Below are positions 1 through 5,887 of a stretch of 7,631 nt of DNA, piece by piece; the first letter of the stretch is position 1; each line of letters begins with the position of its first letter. A program made the position numbers and the translations under genes. The stretch spans positions 1-7,631 of the forward strand of contig JAEWZA010000001.1 of assembly GCA_023395575.1 (NCBI GenBank). Reading direction: 5' to 3'. A model generated the notes under the pieces. The model was not told the origin of the DNA and searched no databases. It was given only the letters and a program-made list of their open reading frames with translations. Source of the stretch: Bacillota bacterium. Its GTDB lineage: Bacteria > Bacillota > Clostridia > Acetivibrionales > DSM-1351.

Positions 1-6
1 CCTCCT
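1..6 (-). promoter_or_regulatory. Possible ribosome binding site of the next, off-window gene
   Basis: The minus strand ends in a perfect AGGAGG. Its start codon would lie beyond the left edge. In many Firmicutes the gene after fliD is fliS, so a flagellar chaperone gene is a reasonable guess, but none of it is visible. The motif lies about 125 bases beyond the fliD stop, a longer gap than is usual inside this operon. Confidence 0.45.
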
Positions 7-130
7 AAGTATCTTGTAATGACTCCATGCCACATATTTCCATAAACTTCAACTAATCTCTGGCATAGGCTAGATTCTCCATTATTTATTGCTTTTTTAG
101 ACTTTTATATGCTTATATCCCTTTGAATTA
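1..130. other. Sequence downstream of fliD, no assigned gene
   Basis: The minus strand here has many stops in two frames. The third is open from about 108 to the left edge (about 35 codons) but has no start with a good ribosome binding site. No G+C-rich hairpin followed by T's, as expected for a terminator after fliD, is seen; transcription may continue into the next gene, whose ribosome binding site could be at 1-6. Confidence 0.4.
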
Positions 131-2086
131 TCAGGAACCAGTCCCTAGCATTGAAGCCAAGTAGTTCTGCTGCTCATTAAGTTTACTGAGTGCTGTTTCC
201 ATAGCAGTAAACTTGGCATATAAAGCATCTTCTCTGGAAGTGAGTTTACTATTCATTTCGGCTATTATCTCTTCAAAGTCCATCATTTCCTTGAACAATG
301 AATTTGTAAACTCAGAACGGTCACCAGATATGCCGGCTTTTTCTAACAAGGTACCTTTATATCCATTTTTATCTGTACTAGTTCTGATTGCATCCTGAAT
401 CACATCAGATATTCGCTGAGCCAATCCCGATTCCTTATATCTTTTACTTTTCGCTGATGGACTATCTAATGATTCATAATAAGTAATATCTGAGGATTTT
501 GTAAATAAATTTTTAATCTCTTCAGATTTATTTGTAAGGGCATCTTTCAGCTTTGCTTCATTTATTTCCAACTTACCATTTTTCTTATAATCTGAAGATG
601 TGGTTATCCCTATTGATGAAAGCGAAATACCAGTACTTTCAACAGATGAATACAATGTAGTTCTAAGATCTGCAAGAATACCAGTCAAAATACTGTCATT
701 TTTAAGCATGCCAGACTTGGCCTTTTCTTCCCACTTTTCTATCTGCTCTTTTGTCATCTGAGATTTCTGATCATCTGATAACGGAGAATAATTACGATAT
801 TTTTCCTCAGTTAGCTTGTTATTAATTTTCTCAATTAATTCATTATACTTGTCTACAAAACCTTTAATATATTCAAAAGTTTTTGTAGAGTCCGCAGTTA
901 TTGTTGCTTCTATAGGTTCTGTAACTTTACCTGAAACTACGTCTGTTCCTGCCGTAAAATCCTGCTTGATGTTATATGTTATACCATCATAGGTAAATGA
1001 ATTTGATGACCTTACAATCTTTGTTCCATCACTAAAAGTGACACTTGCATCTGTTCCAGCACTCGAGCCAGTGATACCCATAGCTGACATAAAGTTTCCT
1101 GTAGTGTCTGTTATATCAAGCTTTTCCATGGTTCCAGTTCCATTGGATTTAATTGAAAAACTATTTTTTGTTACATCATATTTCATTGTAACATTTAATT
1201 TTGCATTTGTATTTACTTCGTTTATAATATCTTTAATTGATTTTTGAGATGCATCAAAGCTGAAGCTTGTACCATTAATTGTAAATGCTATAATATTACC
1301 TGCCCCAGTCGTAAGTGTAGTACCCAACGAATTAGTTAAATCTGATACATTTGCTTCCAAATCAATCTTATTTGAAAGGTTTGACGAATCTAATCCAAGA
1401 ACAGATAAAGCAGGGCTATCGGTACTGATACTAAAGGTGTCTGTTGGTCTGACCGCTGAAAATTTGATACCGTCAGATGCCGAATTCAACTCTACATTTA
1501 TTTTATCTGCACCAAAAGCATTATTAATTTCCTGCTGAAGTGCTGTTTTAAGTTCTGTAACAGACGTAATACTTCCATCTGTTGGAATACTAATGAAGTT
1601 AGATCTTCCATTTACAGAAATAAAAAGCTTATTATCTCCTATCATATTTGTGAGGTCGGTGAGATTTATTGTCCCACTCTCAACATCCTTACTGACATTT
1701 CCACCTGTTAATGTAGCTGAAGTAGCAGTCCTCAACTCAGTGATAGAATAATTCCCTGCTTGCGCACCTGTTACTCCAGTTAGTGTTACATAATTCGATG
1801 AAGTAGCATTAGTGTACGAAGTTGCAAAGCTTGCAAAGGAATTCGCCGACTTCAAATTCAAAGGTGAAGTGGTATCAAAATAAGTACTGTAGAAACTCTG
1901 CAATGAACCTGTAATTTCCCTATATGCCTCAGTCTTCCACTCACCGATTTGTACTTTTGCTTCAATCTTTTCAATTTTTGCTCTCTCAGCAGCTAGCATT
2001 TGCTTTACCACCGTATCCGTATCCATACCTGATGCTAAACCTGATAATCTCATAGTATTGCTTGATAAATTATTTATACTAGACAT
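131..2086 (-). CDS. fliD: Flagellar hook-associated protein 2 / filament cap protein FliD
   Basis: FliD is secreted through the flagellar export apparatus and forms the cap at the filament tip, where it guides flagellin folding. Numbered from the ATG at 2086 (651 aa), the N-terminus carries the FliD signature MRLSGLASGMDTD (about 12-24), followed by a helix rich in E, K and A. A central, Ser/Thr/Asn-rich surface-exposed part follows; it contains a flagellin hook IN-like stretch (INGTSFSF and onward, about 270-315). A Lys/Glu-rich segment (about 427-463, including EKWEEKAKSG) is of a kind common in Firmicute FliD. The C-terminus is a coiled helical segment with FKEMMDFEEI and SMLGTGS-like ends. 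Start choice: a GTG at 2095 overlaps the flaG stop, but the best ribosome binding site, AGAAGG (2095-2100), lies 8 bases before the ATG at 2086 and overlaps that GTG, so the ATG is preferred. The protein is much longer than enterobacterial FliD because of the variable middle. The family is certain; the start is fairly sure. Confidence 0.97.
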   Translation of the reverse strand: MSSINNLSSNTMRLSGLASGMDTDTVVKQMLAAERAKIEKIEAKVQIGEWKTEAYREITGSLQSFYSTYFDTTSPLNLKSANSFASFATSYTNATSSNYVTLTGVTGAQAGNYSITELRTATSATLTGGNVSKDVESGTINLTDLTNMIGDNKLFISVNGRSNFISIPTDGSITSVTELKTALQQEINNAFGADKINVELNSASDGIKFSAVRPTDTFSISTDSPALSVLGLDSSNLSNKIDLEANVSDLTNSLGTTLTTGAGNIIAFTINGTSFSFDASQKSIKDIINEVNTNAKLNVTMKYDVTKNSFSIKSNGTGTMEKLDITDTTGNFMSAMGITGSSAGTDASVTFSDGTKIVRSSNSFTYDGITYNIKQDFTAGTDVVSGKVTEPIEATITADSTKTFEYIKGFVDKYNELIEKINNKLTEEKYRNYSPLSDDQKSQMTKEQIEKWEEKAKSGMLKNDSILTGILADLRTTLYSSVESTGISLSSIGITTSSDYKKNGKLEINEAKLKDALTNKSEEIKNLFTKSSDITYYESLDSPSAKSKRYKESGLAQRISDVIQDAIRTSTDKNGYKGTLLEKAGISGDRSEFTNSLFKEMMDFEEIIAEMNSKLTSREDALYAKFTAMETALSKLNEQQNYLASMLGTGS

Positions 2087-2091
2087 AATTG

Positions 2092-2508
2092 TCACCTTCT
2101 TTCATCAACTAATATCCCGGCCATCTCACAAATTTTTGCTACCATATCTAAAATTTTCTCATTTGGTATCTCTTTAATAAGTTCATCGGTGTCAGAATTG
2201 TATACCTTTACCATTATTTGATTTGTTTCATCATGAATTGAAAATTCAAATCTTCTGTTACCACCCTGAATGGCCTTATTTGCCTTTTCTATTGCTTCAA
2301 TTACCACTCTCTCAGATACCGGCATACTTTCCATATCATATTCACTCAACTGTGAAATATTCTTATTGCATGTTTTAGACCAATCTTTATCAGGCCTTAC
2401 ACAATTGTTGTTGCCGGTACTAGAAGCATTTGTTTTGTTAATTGAGGATCTATTATTCCCATTGTTATTATTTATATTGATATTAGTATCATTAGCTGTT
2501 ATTTTCAT
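2092..2508 (-). CDS. flaG: FlaG family flagellar protein
   Basis: FlaG-family proteins are small flagellar proteins usually encoded next to fliD; in some bacteria their loss changes filament length. The exact biochemical role is not established. The 138-residue product has a C-terminal FlaG domain (about 64-135): a helix with EAIEKANKAIQGG, then FEFSIHDETNQIMVKVYN, then the family-typical DELIKEIPNEKILDMVAKI and a final short helix. The first 35 residues are low complexity, with 14 asparagines including NNNN at 13-16 and NNN at 33-35; this part is probably disordered. The start ATG has an excellent ribosome binding site, AGGAGG (2515-2520), 6 bases upstream. The stop is 5 bases before the preferred fliD ATG, which suggests translational coupling. 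A sigma-28-type promoter lies directly upstream (2539-2566). No signal peptide or membrane segment is seen. Confidence 0.93.
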   Translation of the reverse strand: MKITANDTNININNNNGNNRSSINKTNASSTGNNNCVRPDKDWSKTCNKNISQLSEYDMESMPVSERVVIEAIEKANKAIQGGNRRFEFSIHDETNQIMVKVYNSDTDELIKEIPNEKILDMVAKICEMAGILVDERR

Positions 2509-2514
2509 ACGACA

Positions 2515-2520
2515 CCTCCT
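2515..2520 (-). promoter_or_regulatory. Ribosome binding site of flaG
   Basis: AGGAGG (minus strand), followed by TG, is a near-perfect anti-16S match 6 bases before the flaG ATG. It fixes the flaG start and is the strongest ribosome binding site fully inside the window. Confidence 0.85.
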
Positions 2521-2538
2521 TGAACTCTTCTAATTACA

Positions 2539-2566
2539 TTATCGGAAATTCAGTGGCAAGTGTTTA
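2539..2566 (-). promoter_or_regulatory. Sigma-28 (FliA/SigD)-type promoter for flaG-fliD
   Basis: On the minus strand, TAAA (2563-2566) is followed after 16 bases by TCCGATAA (2539-2546). The known consensus is TAAA, about 15 bases, then GCCGATAA/T, so the -35 element is complete and the -10 element matches 7 of 8. Transcription would start near 2531-2533, about 12 bases before the flaG ribosome binding site, which is sensible geometry. This places flaG-fliD among the late flagellar genes, while reading through from the pse genes also remains possible because no clear terminator separates them. Confidence 0.8.
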
Positions 2567-2651
2567 GTATTATTTGGTGCAATATATTTTAAAATTATTA
2601 TTTTTAATTGGTCAATGAATTTAGTCTATTTGAAAATGAATAAATATTTAA

Positions 2652-3821
2652 TTAAAATAAATTTTCACATCTATTCCTTTGTAAAATACTCCTTGTCGTT
2701 TCTATTACATAGTCTATTTCATTTTGCTCTAGCTTCGCAAATAGTGGTAATGTAATAATTCTCTCATATAGAGCCTCTGCCTTTGGACATATACCTTTTT
2801 TATATCCCAATTTCTGATAATATGGGTTATAATAAACAGGGATATAATGTACATTTGCCCTTATTCCACGCTCTTGAAGTATATTAAAGAACTCTTTTCT
2901 TCCAATACTTACTTTCTCAGTATCCAACTGTACTACATAAATATGCCAGGCAGAATTGCCATCCGAACTCTGGTAAGGAATTATAATACCTTCCTCGCCT
3001 TTAAATGCATCACTATACTGCTGTGCAAATTCTCTTCTTATATTTATAAATTTATCTAGTTTTTTTAGCTGACTTATTCCTAGAGCTGCTTGAATATCTG
3101 TCAAACGGTAATTATAGCCTAAAAGCTGTTGTTCATAAAACCATGCACCCTCCTGCCTATTTATGAGCTTATCTTCATCTCTCGTAATCCCATGGGACCT
3201 AAAAAAAATCAGCTTTTCATAAAACTCTTGGCTATTTGTTGTAACTGCTCCGCCCTCTCCTGTAGTGATAGTTTTGACTGGATGAAAGCTAAAAGTTGTC
3301 ATATCGGCAATGCTTCCAACTTTTCTGCCCTTATATGTTGCTCCTATAGAATGGGCAGCATCCTCAATAACAATTAAGTTATATTTCTTTGCAATTTCCA
3401 TTATTCTATCAAAATCACAAGGTTGTCCAGTAAAATCCACAGGTATTATTGCTTTTGTTTTTGATGTAACCTTATTTACTATCTCTGAAGGGTCTATATT
3501 GTATGTATCACTGCATATATCAGCGAATACAGGGCGAGCTCCAACATATAAGGCACAGTTTGCTGATGCTGCAAATGTTATAGGAGTAGTTATGACCTCA
3601 TCCCCTTCGCCTATACCTGCTGCAAAACATGCTCCATGAAGTGCCGCAGTACCATTTGAAAATGCAACTGCATATTTCGCACCTGTGTATTCTGCAAGCC
3701 TTTCTTCAAATTCTGACACCTTTGGTCCTGTAGTTAAAAAATCACCCTTTAAGACATTAACCACAGCTTGTATGTCTTCATCATCTATCCATTGCCTTCC
3801 ATATGGAATTGATTTATTCAT
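2652..3821 (-). CDS. pseC: UDP-4-amino-4,6-dideoxy-N-acetyl-beta-L-altrosamine transaminase PseC
   Basis: PseC is the second enzyme of pseudaminic acid synthesis: a PLP-dependent transfer of an amino group from glutamate to C4 of the PseB product, in the cytoplasm. The 389-residue protein is a full-length DegT/DnrJ/EryC1/StrS-family aminotransferase. Visible landmarks are the N-terminal IPYGRQWIDDEDI, the GDFLTTGPKVSEFE motif (26-39), the phosphate-contacting SNGTAALH (55-62), TPITFAASANCAL (79-91), EDAAHSIGA (153-161, with Asp154 expected to contact the PLP ring nitrogen), and FSFHPVKTITTGEGG (177-191), where Lys183 is the expected PLP Schiff-base lysine. The C-terminal part contains NYRLTDIQAALG. 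LegC-type aminotransferases are the main alternative, but the neighbours and the overall sequence fit PseC. The ATG has AGGAAGG (3834-3840) upstream with a rather long 12-base spacing. It is set apart from the other pse genes by a 268-base gap, which may hold its own control signals. Confidence 0.95.
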   Translation of the reverse strand: MNKSIPYGRQWIDDEDIQAVVNVLKGDFLTTGPKVSEFEERLAEYTGAKYAVAFSNGTAALHGACFAAGIGEGDEVITTPITFAASANCALYVGARPVFADICSDTYNIDPSEIVNKVTSKTKAIIPVDFTGQPCDFDRIMEIAKKYNLIVIEDAAHSIGATYKGRKVGSIADMTTFSFHPVKTITTGEGGAVTTNSQEFYEKLIFFRSHGITRDEDKLINRQEGAWFYEQQLLGYNYRLTDIQAALGISQLKKLDKFINIRREFAQQYSDAFKGEEGIIIPYQSSDGNSAWHIYVVQLDTEKVSIGRKEFFNILQERGIRANVHYIPVYYNPYYQKLGYKKGICPKAEALYERIITLPLFAKLEQNEIDYVIETTRSILQRNRCENLF

Positions 3822-3833
3822 ATTTTATCCATT

Positions 3834-3840
3834 CCTTCCT
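3834..3840 (-). promoter_or_regulatory. Ribosome binding site of pseC
   Basis: AGGAAGG on the minus strand lies 12 bases before the pseC ATG, longer than the usual 5-9. It follows GAAG, so the leader has several closely spaced GGA triplets (AGAGGA, AAGGA, TGGAT). It is the only good site for this start. Confidence 0.6.
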
Positions 3841-3844
3841 CTTC

Positions 3845-3868
3845 GGTCTAGACGGTAGCCTAGAGTCC
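3845..3868 (-). repeat. Short stem-loop just upstream of the pseC ribosome binding site
   Basis: On the minus strand, TCTAG (3860-3864) can pair with CTAGA (3847-3851) across an 8-base loop. GG (3867-3868) and CC (3845-3846) can extend the stem past a two-base bulge. The right arm lies inside a perfect 8-base palindrome, GTCTAGAC. The structure ends 4 bases before the purine-rich pseC ribosome binding region. It is small and could be chance; a role in translation control is only a possibility. Confidence 0.3.
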
Positions 3869-3962
3869 TCTTTTTCTACACTATACGTTACTCTCCATAC
3901 TAATAAGTTGCGATACACTATATTTGAATTCAAAAAGACAATAACTTTTAGCTGAATAACTG

Positions 3963-3976
3963 CTATCGGCCGATAG
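3963..3976. repeat. Perfect 14-base palindrome CTATCGGCCGATAG
   Basis: The sequence reads the same on both strands and is GC-richer than its surroundings. It could be a dimeric regulator's operator. It also contains GCCGATA on both strands, the core of a sigma-28 -10 element, but no TAAA is present at the right distance on either strand, so a promoter is not supported. Confidence 0.4.
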
Positions 3977-4068
3977 ATCCCAGAAACAAATCCAAACTAC
4001 CTTCAAAGGCTGCTTTAATACATAATTCTCATAATACCCAATCTTATAAAACGAAGGATTTTCACGTA

Positions 4069-4098
4069 ATTAACTAAGTAAAAAATTACTTAATCAAT
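4069..4098 (-). terminator. Hairpin over the pseG stop codon, no U-tract
   Basis: The minus strand can form a 13-bp stem (two G-U pairs) with a TTTT loop, and the pseG TAA lies in the left arm. The stem is almost all A-U and is not followed by a run of U, so it is not a classical intrinsic terminator. It might act as an mRNA stability or processing element that separates pseG from pseC. Confidence 0.35.
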
Positions 4099-5319
4099 AA
4101 TCCTTACTATCTCACTAGCTATTCGTGATGCTCCTCTACCGTCAATAAGTCCCTGCATTCTTTGTGAATAGAGCTTTCTAAGTTCATAGTCCATAATTAA
4201 ATCATACACTCTCTGCATCACGTTATACTTCTCTATTTCACCATGCCATCCAAGTTCTTGAATATAGCCTTCACTTGACAGCATGTTCACTATACCTTGT
4301 TGATTGTCTGCCATTATAAAAGCCATTGTAGGCGTACCACAACAGCATAGTTCATATAATGTACTGCCTCCAGAGGATATTGCTAAATCAGAACGTAACA
4401 TTACCTCTGAAAGATATTTATAATCTATATACAAAACTATATTTGAGTTATTATTTGCTATTTTCTCAATTTGATCCTTATAAACAAAACCAGAATTGAC
4501 AATGACATTATATCTAAAACCCGAAGTTTTATCATCTACAAGTAGTAATTCTAAAAGCTTGCCTGTACAATTATATGGATCTGCTCCGCCTGTTGTAATC
4601 ATTATTTCAGGCAATTTACTTTTACCGTAATTTTCTTCTGGCTGAGAATAACCAATGGAGCCATTAGTCTCAACCTTAAGTCTGTCAGCTTGTACAGACA
4701 TCTCTCTAGGATTTAACCCTTGTGACATGTACTGCCAACCTGATAGCTTTCTGATTTTTCTTTCAGGGACATCTCTAAACTCAATGCGAAGCGGTGTATA
4801 CTCAGTACCCAGCAGCAGCTTCTGTCTACCAAAATGCTGTTTATATCCCAATAACTTGGCATTTATATTACCATTTATAATTATATCTGCTGAACAATCA
4901 AACAAGTTCAAATCATCAATAAATGCTAATTTTATCCCTAGAGCTTTTATTTTATCAAAATAATCTGATGACAAATTGTATTTATCAATTAATATTAAAT
5001 CACAGCCTTGCTGCTCAATTATTGTACAAGTTGCATGGATATCTGCCTCAAGTTCTTCCATATTTCCGTAATTAAAACCATTATGTGTTTCTGTATTTTC
5101 TATTTCACAGGTATGGCTTTGAGCTTCGCCAGCCTTTATAACAATCTCAAATGCCTCAAACCCCATTGCTTTTACCTTATCTAACCCCTGCTTGTACCTG
5201 CCTAAGAAATATATTCTACATCCCAAATTCTTTAGTTGCTCTGCAATTGCAAGGCATCTCATTATATGCCCCATACCTACTGCAGGGCCACCATCTGCTC
5301 TGATTGCTATGTTATACAT
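4090..5319 (-). CDS. pseG: UDP-2,4-diacetamido-2,4,6-trideoxy-beta-L-altropyranose hydrolase PseG
   Basis: PseG removes UDP from the PseH product, giving the free sugar used by PseI. It has a GT-B (MurG-like) fold and acts in the cytoplasm. The 409-residue protein opens with RADGGPAVGMGHIMRCL (7-23); His18 matches the expected catalytic histidine of the family. Later landmarks are DKYNLSSDYF (112-121), AFIDDLNLFDCSADIIIN (132-149), LLLGTEYTPLRIEFR (168-182), ITTGGADP (241-248), and SSGGSTLYELCCCGTP (315-330), the UDP-binding region. Most PseG proteins I know of are about 270-360 residues. The extra length seems to come from about residues 191-235 (bases 4615-4749), between the two domains, and from a smaller hydrophilic stretch near 63-85. 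Start: the ATG overlaps the pseH stop by 8 bases (ATGTATAA), with GAGG 6 bases upstream, so the two are translationally coupled. All key motifs are intact. Confidence 0.94.
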   Translation of the reverse strand: MYNIAIRADGGPAVGMGHIMRCLAIAEQLKNLGCRIYFLGRYKQGLDKVKAMGFEAFEIVIKAGEAQSHTCEIENTETHNGFNYGNMEELEADIHATCTIIEQQGCDLILIDKYNLSSDYFDKIKALGIKLAFIDDLNLFDCSADIIINGNINAKLLGYKQHFGRQKLLLGTEYTPLRIEFRDVPERKIRKLSGWQYMSQGLNPREMSVQADRLKVETNGSIGYSQPEENYGKSKLPEIMITTGGADPYNCTGKLLELLLVDDKTSGFRYNVIVNSGFVYKDQIEKIANNNSNIVLYIDYKYLSEVMLRSDLAISSGGSTLYELCCCGTPTMAFIMADNQQGIVNMLSSEGYIQELGWHGEIEKYNVMQRVYDLIMDYELRKLYSQRMQGLIDGRGASRIASEIVRIID

Positions 5320-5833
5320 GCTTGTCCTCTTTTAATAAAGACATTTCAACTACATTATGAAATGTACCCTCTTTAATTATGTCTTGTCTCAGGATACCAT
5401 CGACACTAAATCCCAGGTTACTATACATTTTAATAGCCCTATTATTATCCTCGAATACTTTTAAGTACACCTTATTTAATTGCAATTTATCAAATGCATA
5501 TTTTAGCAATAGCTGACTTGCCTCTTTAGCGTATCCCTTACCCATATAATCCTCTTCACCAATAAGAATACCATACTCCGCTTTCAAATTTACGGTGTCT
5601 ATTGAACTCAGTCCTATAGTACCTATTGGTCTATTTGTTTCTATAACATAAATAATAAACTCTTTTCTATCTTCAGATTCCTTATACTTTTCAAACCATC
5701 TTTTATGACTCTCAAGCGTTATTATATCGCTACTGAAAAGAAATGCAGTTAGTTTAGGATTATTTCTCCACTTAACAATATATTCGTCATGTATAGAATC
5801 TAAAGGTACTAATTTTATCCTTCTATTCTCCAA
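5312..5833 (-). CDS. pseH: UDP-4-amino-4,6-dideoxy-N-acetyl-beta-L-altrosamine N-acetyltransferase PseH
   Basis: PseH acetylates the 4-amino group made by PseC, using acetyl-CoA, to give the substrate of PseG. The 173-residue protein is a GNAT-family acetyltransferase. The acetyl-CoA pyrophosphate-binding motif is DYMGKGYAKEA (95-105), and the C-terminal motif is VFEDNNRAIKMYSNLGF (126-142), in which Tyr137 is a plausible general acid. The N-terminal KWRNNPKLTAFLFSSD and HKRWFEKY resemble substrate-side segments of the PseH/RimJ-like group. It uses a TTG start supported by GGAGTGG (5841-5847) 7 bases upstream; no ATG or GTG in frame gives a better start. It lies 54 bases after pseI and overlaps pseG by 8. 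By sequence alone it could be another RimJ/RimL-like acetyltransferase; position between pseI and pseG makes PseH the clear choice. Confidence 0.92.
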   Translation of the reverse strand: MENRRIKLVPLDSIHDEYIVKWRNNPKLTAFLFSSDIITLESHKRWFEKYKESEDRKEFIIYVIETNRPIGTIGLSSIDTVNLKAEYGILIGEEDYMGKGYAKEASQLLLKYAFDKLQLNKVYLKVFEDNNRAIKMYSNLGFSVDGILRQDIIKEGTFHNVVEMSLLKEDKHV

Positions 5834-5840
5834 AATAGCG

Positions 5841-5847
5841 CCACTCC
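5841..5847 (-). promoter_or_regulatory. Ribosome binding site that fixes the TTG start of pseH
   Basis: GGAGTGG on the minus strand, 7 bases before TTG at 5831-5833. It is the evidence for the unusual TTG start, since no other start codon in the frame has such a site. Confidence 0.7.
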
Positions 5848-5887
5848 AATTTATATAAAATTCAACATATACTTATCAATTTTAATC

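Larger units (their letters stand above)
3822..4089. other. 268-base pseG-pseC intergenic region
   Basis: This is the longest stretch without an accepted gene. It holds, in minus-strand order, the distal arm of a hairpin over the pseG stop (4069-4098), a 62-codon stop-free frame (3884-4069) with no convincing start or ribosome binding site, a 14-base palindrome (3963-3976), two copies of the 9-mer TATAGTGTA (3914-3922 and 3877-3885), a short stem-loop (3845-3868) and the pseC ribosome binding site. No good sigma-A promoter was found: the candidate TATAGT boxes lack a matching -35 at 16-18 bases. No known riboswitch was recognised. Confidence 0.6.

Noticed and set aside
28..102. Stem between ATGCCA and TGGCAT copies downstream of fliD
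   Set aside because: Only 6 base pairs with a long loop and no T-run; not distinguishable from chance.
2581..2651. Terminator after pseC
   Set aside because: The region is AT-only inverted repeats (TTAAAA/TTTTAA) with no G+C stem and no clear T-tract after a stem.
3301..3308. Perfect GCCGATAT sigma-28 -10 core on the minus strand inside pseC
   Set aside because: It encodes part of pseC (GSIADM) and has no TAAA 14-16 bases upstream.
3963..3976. Sigma-28 promoter for pseC at the 14-base palindrome
   Set aside because: GCCGATAG is present but the bases where TAAA should be are unrelated on both strands.
3822..4089. Insertion sequence, MITE or CRISPR remnant in the gap
   Set aside because: No terminal inverted repeats, target-site duplication, transposase motif or regularly spaced repeats were seen.
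5850..5879. Sigma-A-like TTGATA ... TATATA/TATAAA before pseH
   Set aside because: Spacers are 16 or 18 bases with a weak -10, and the start would fall on the pseH ribosome binding site itself. In so AT-rich a gap it is probably chance.
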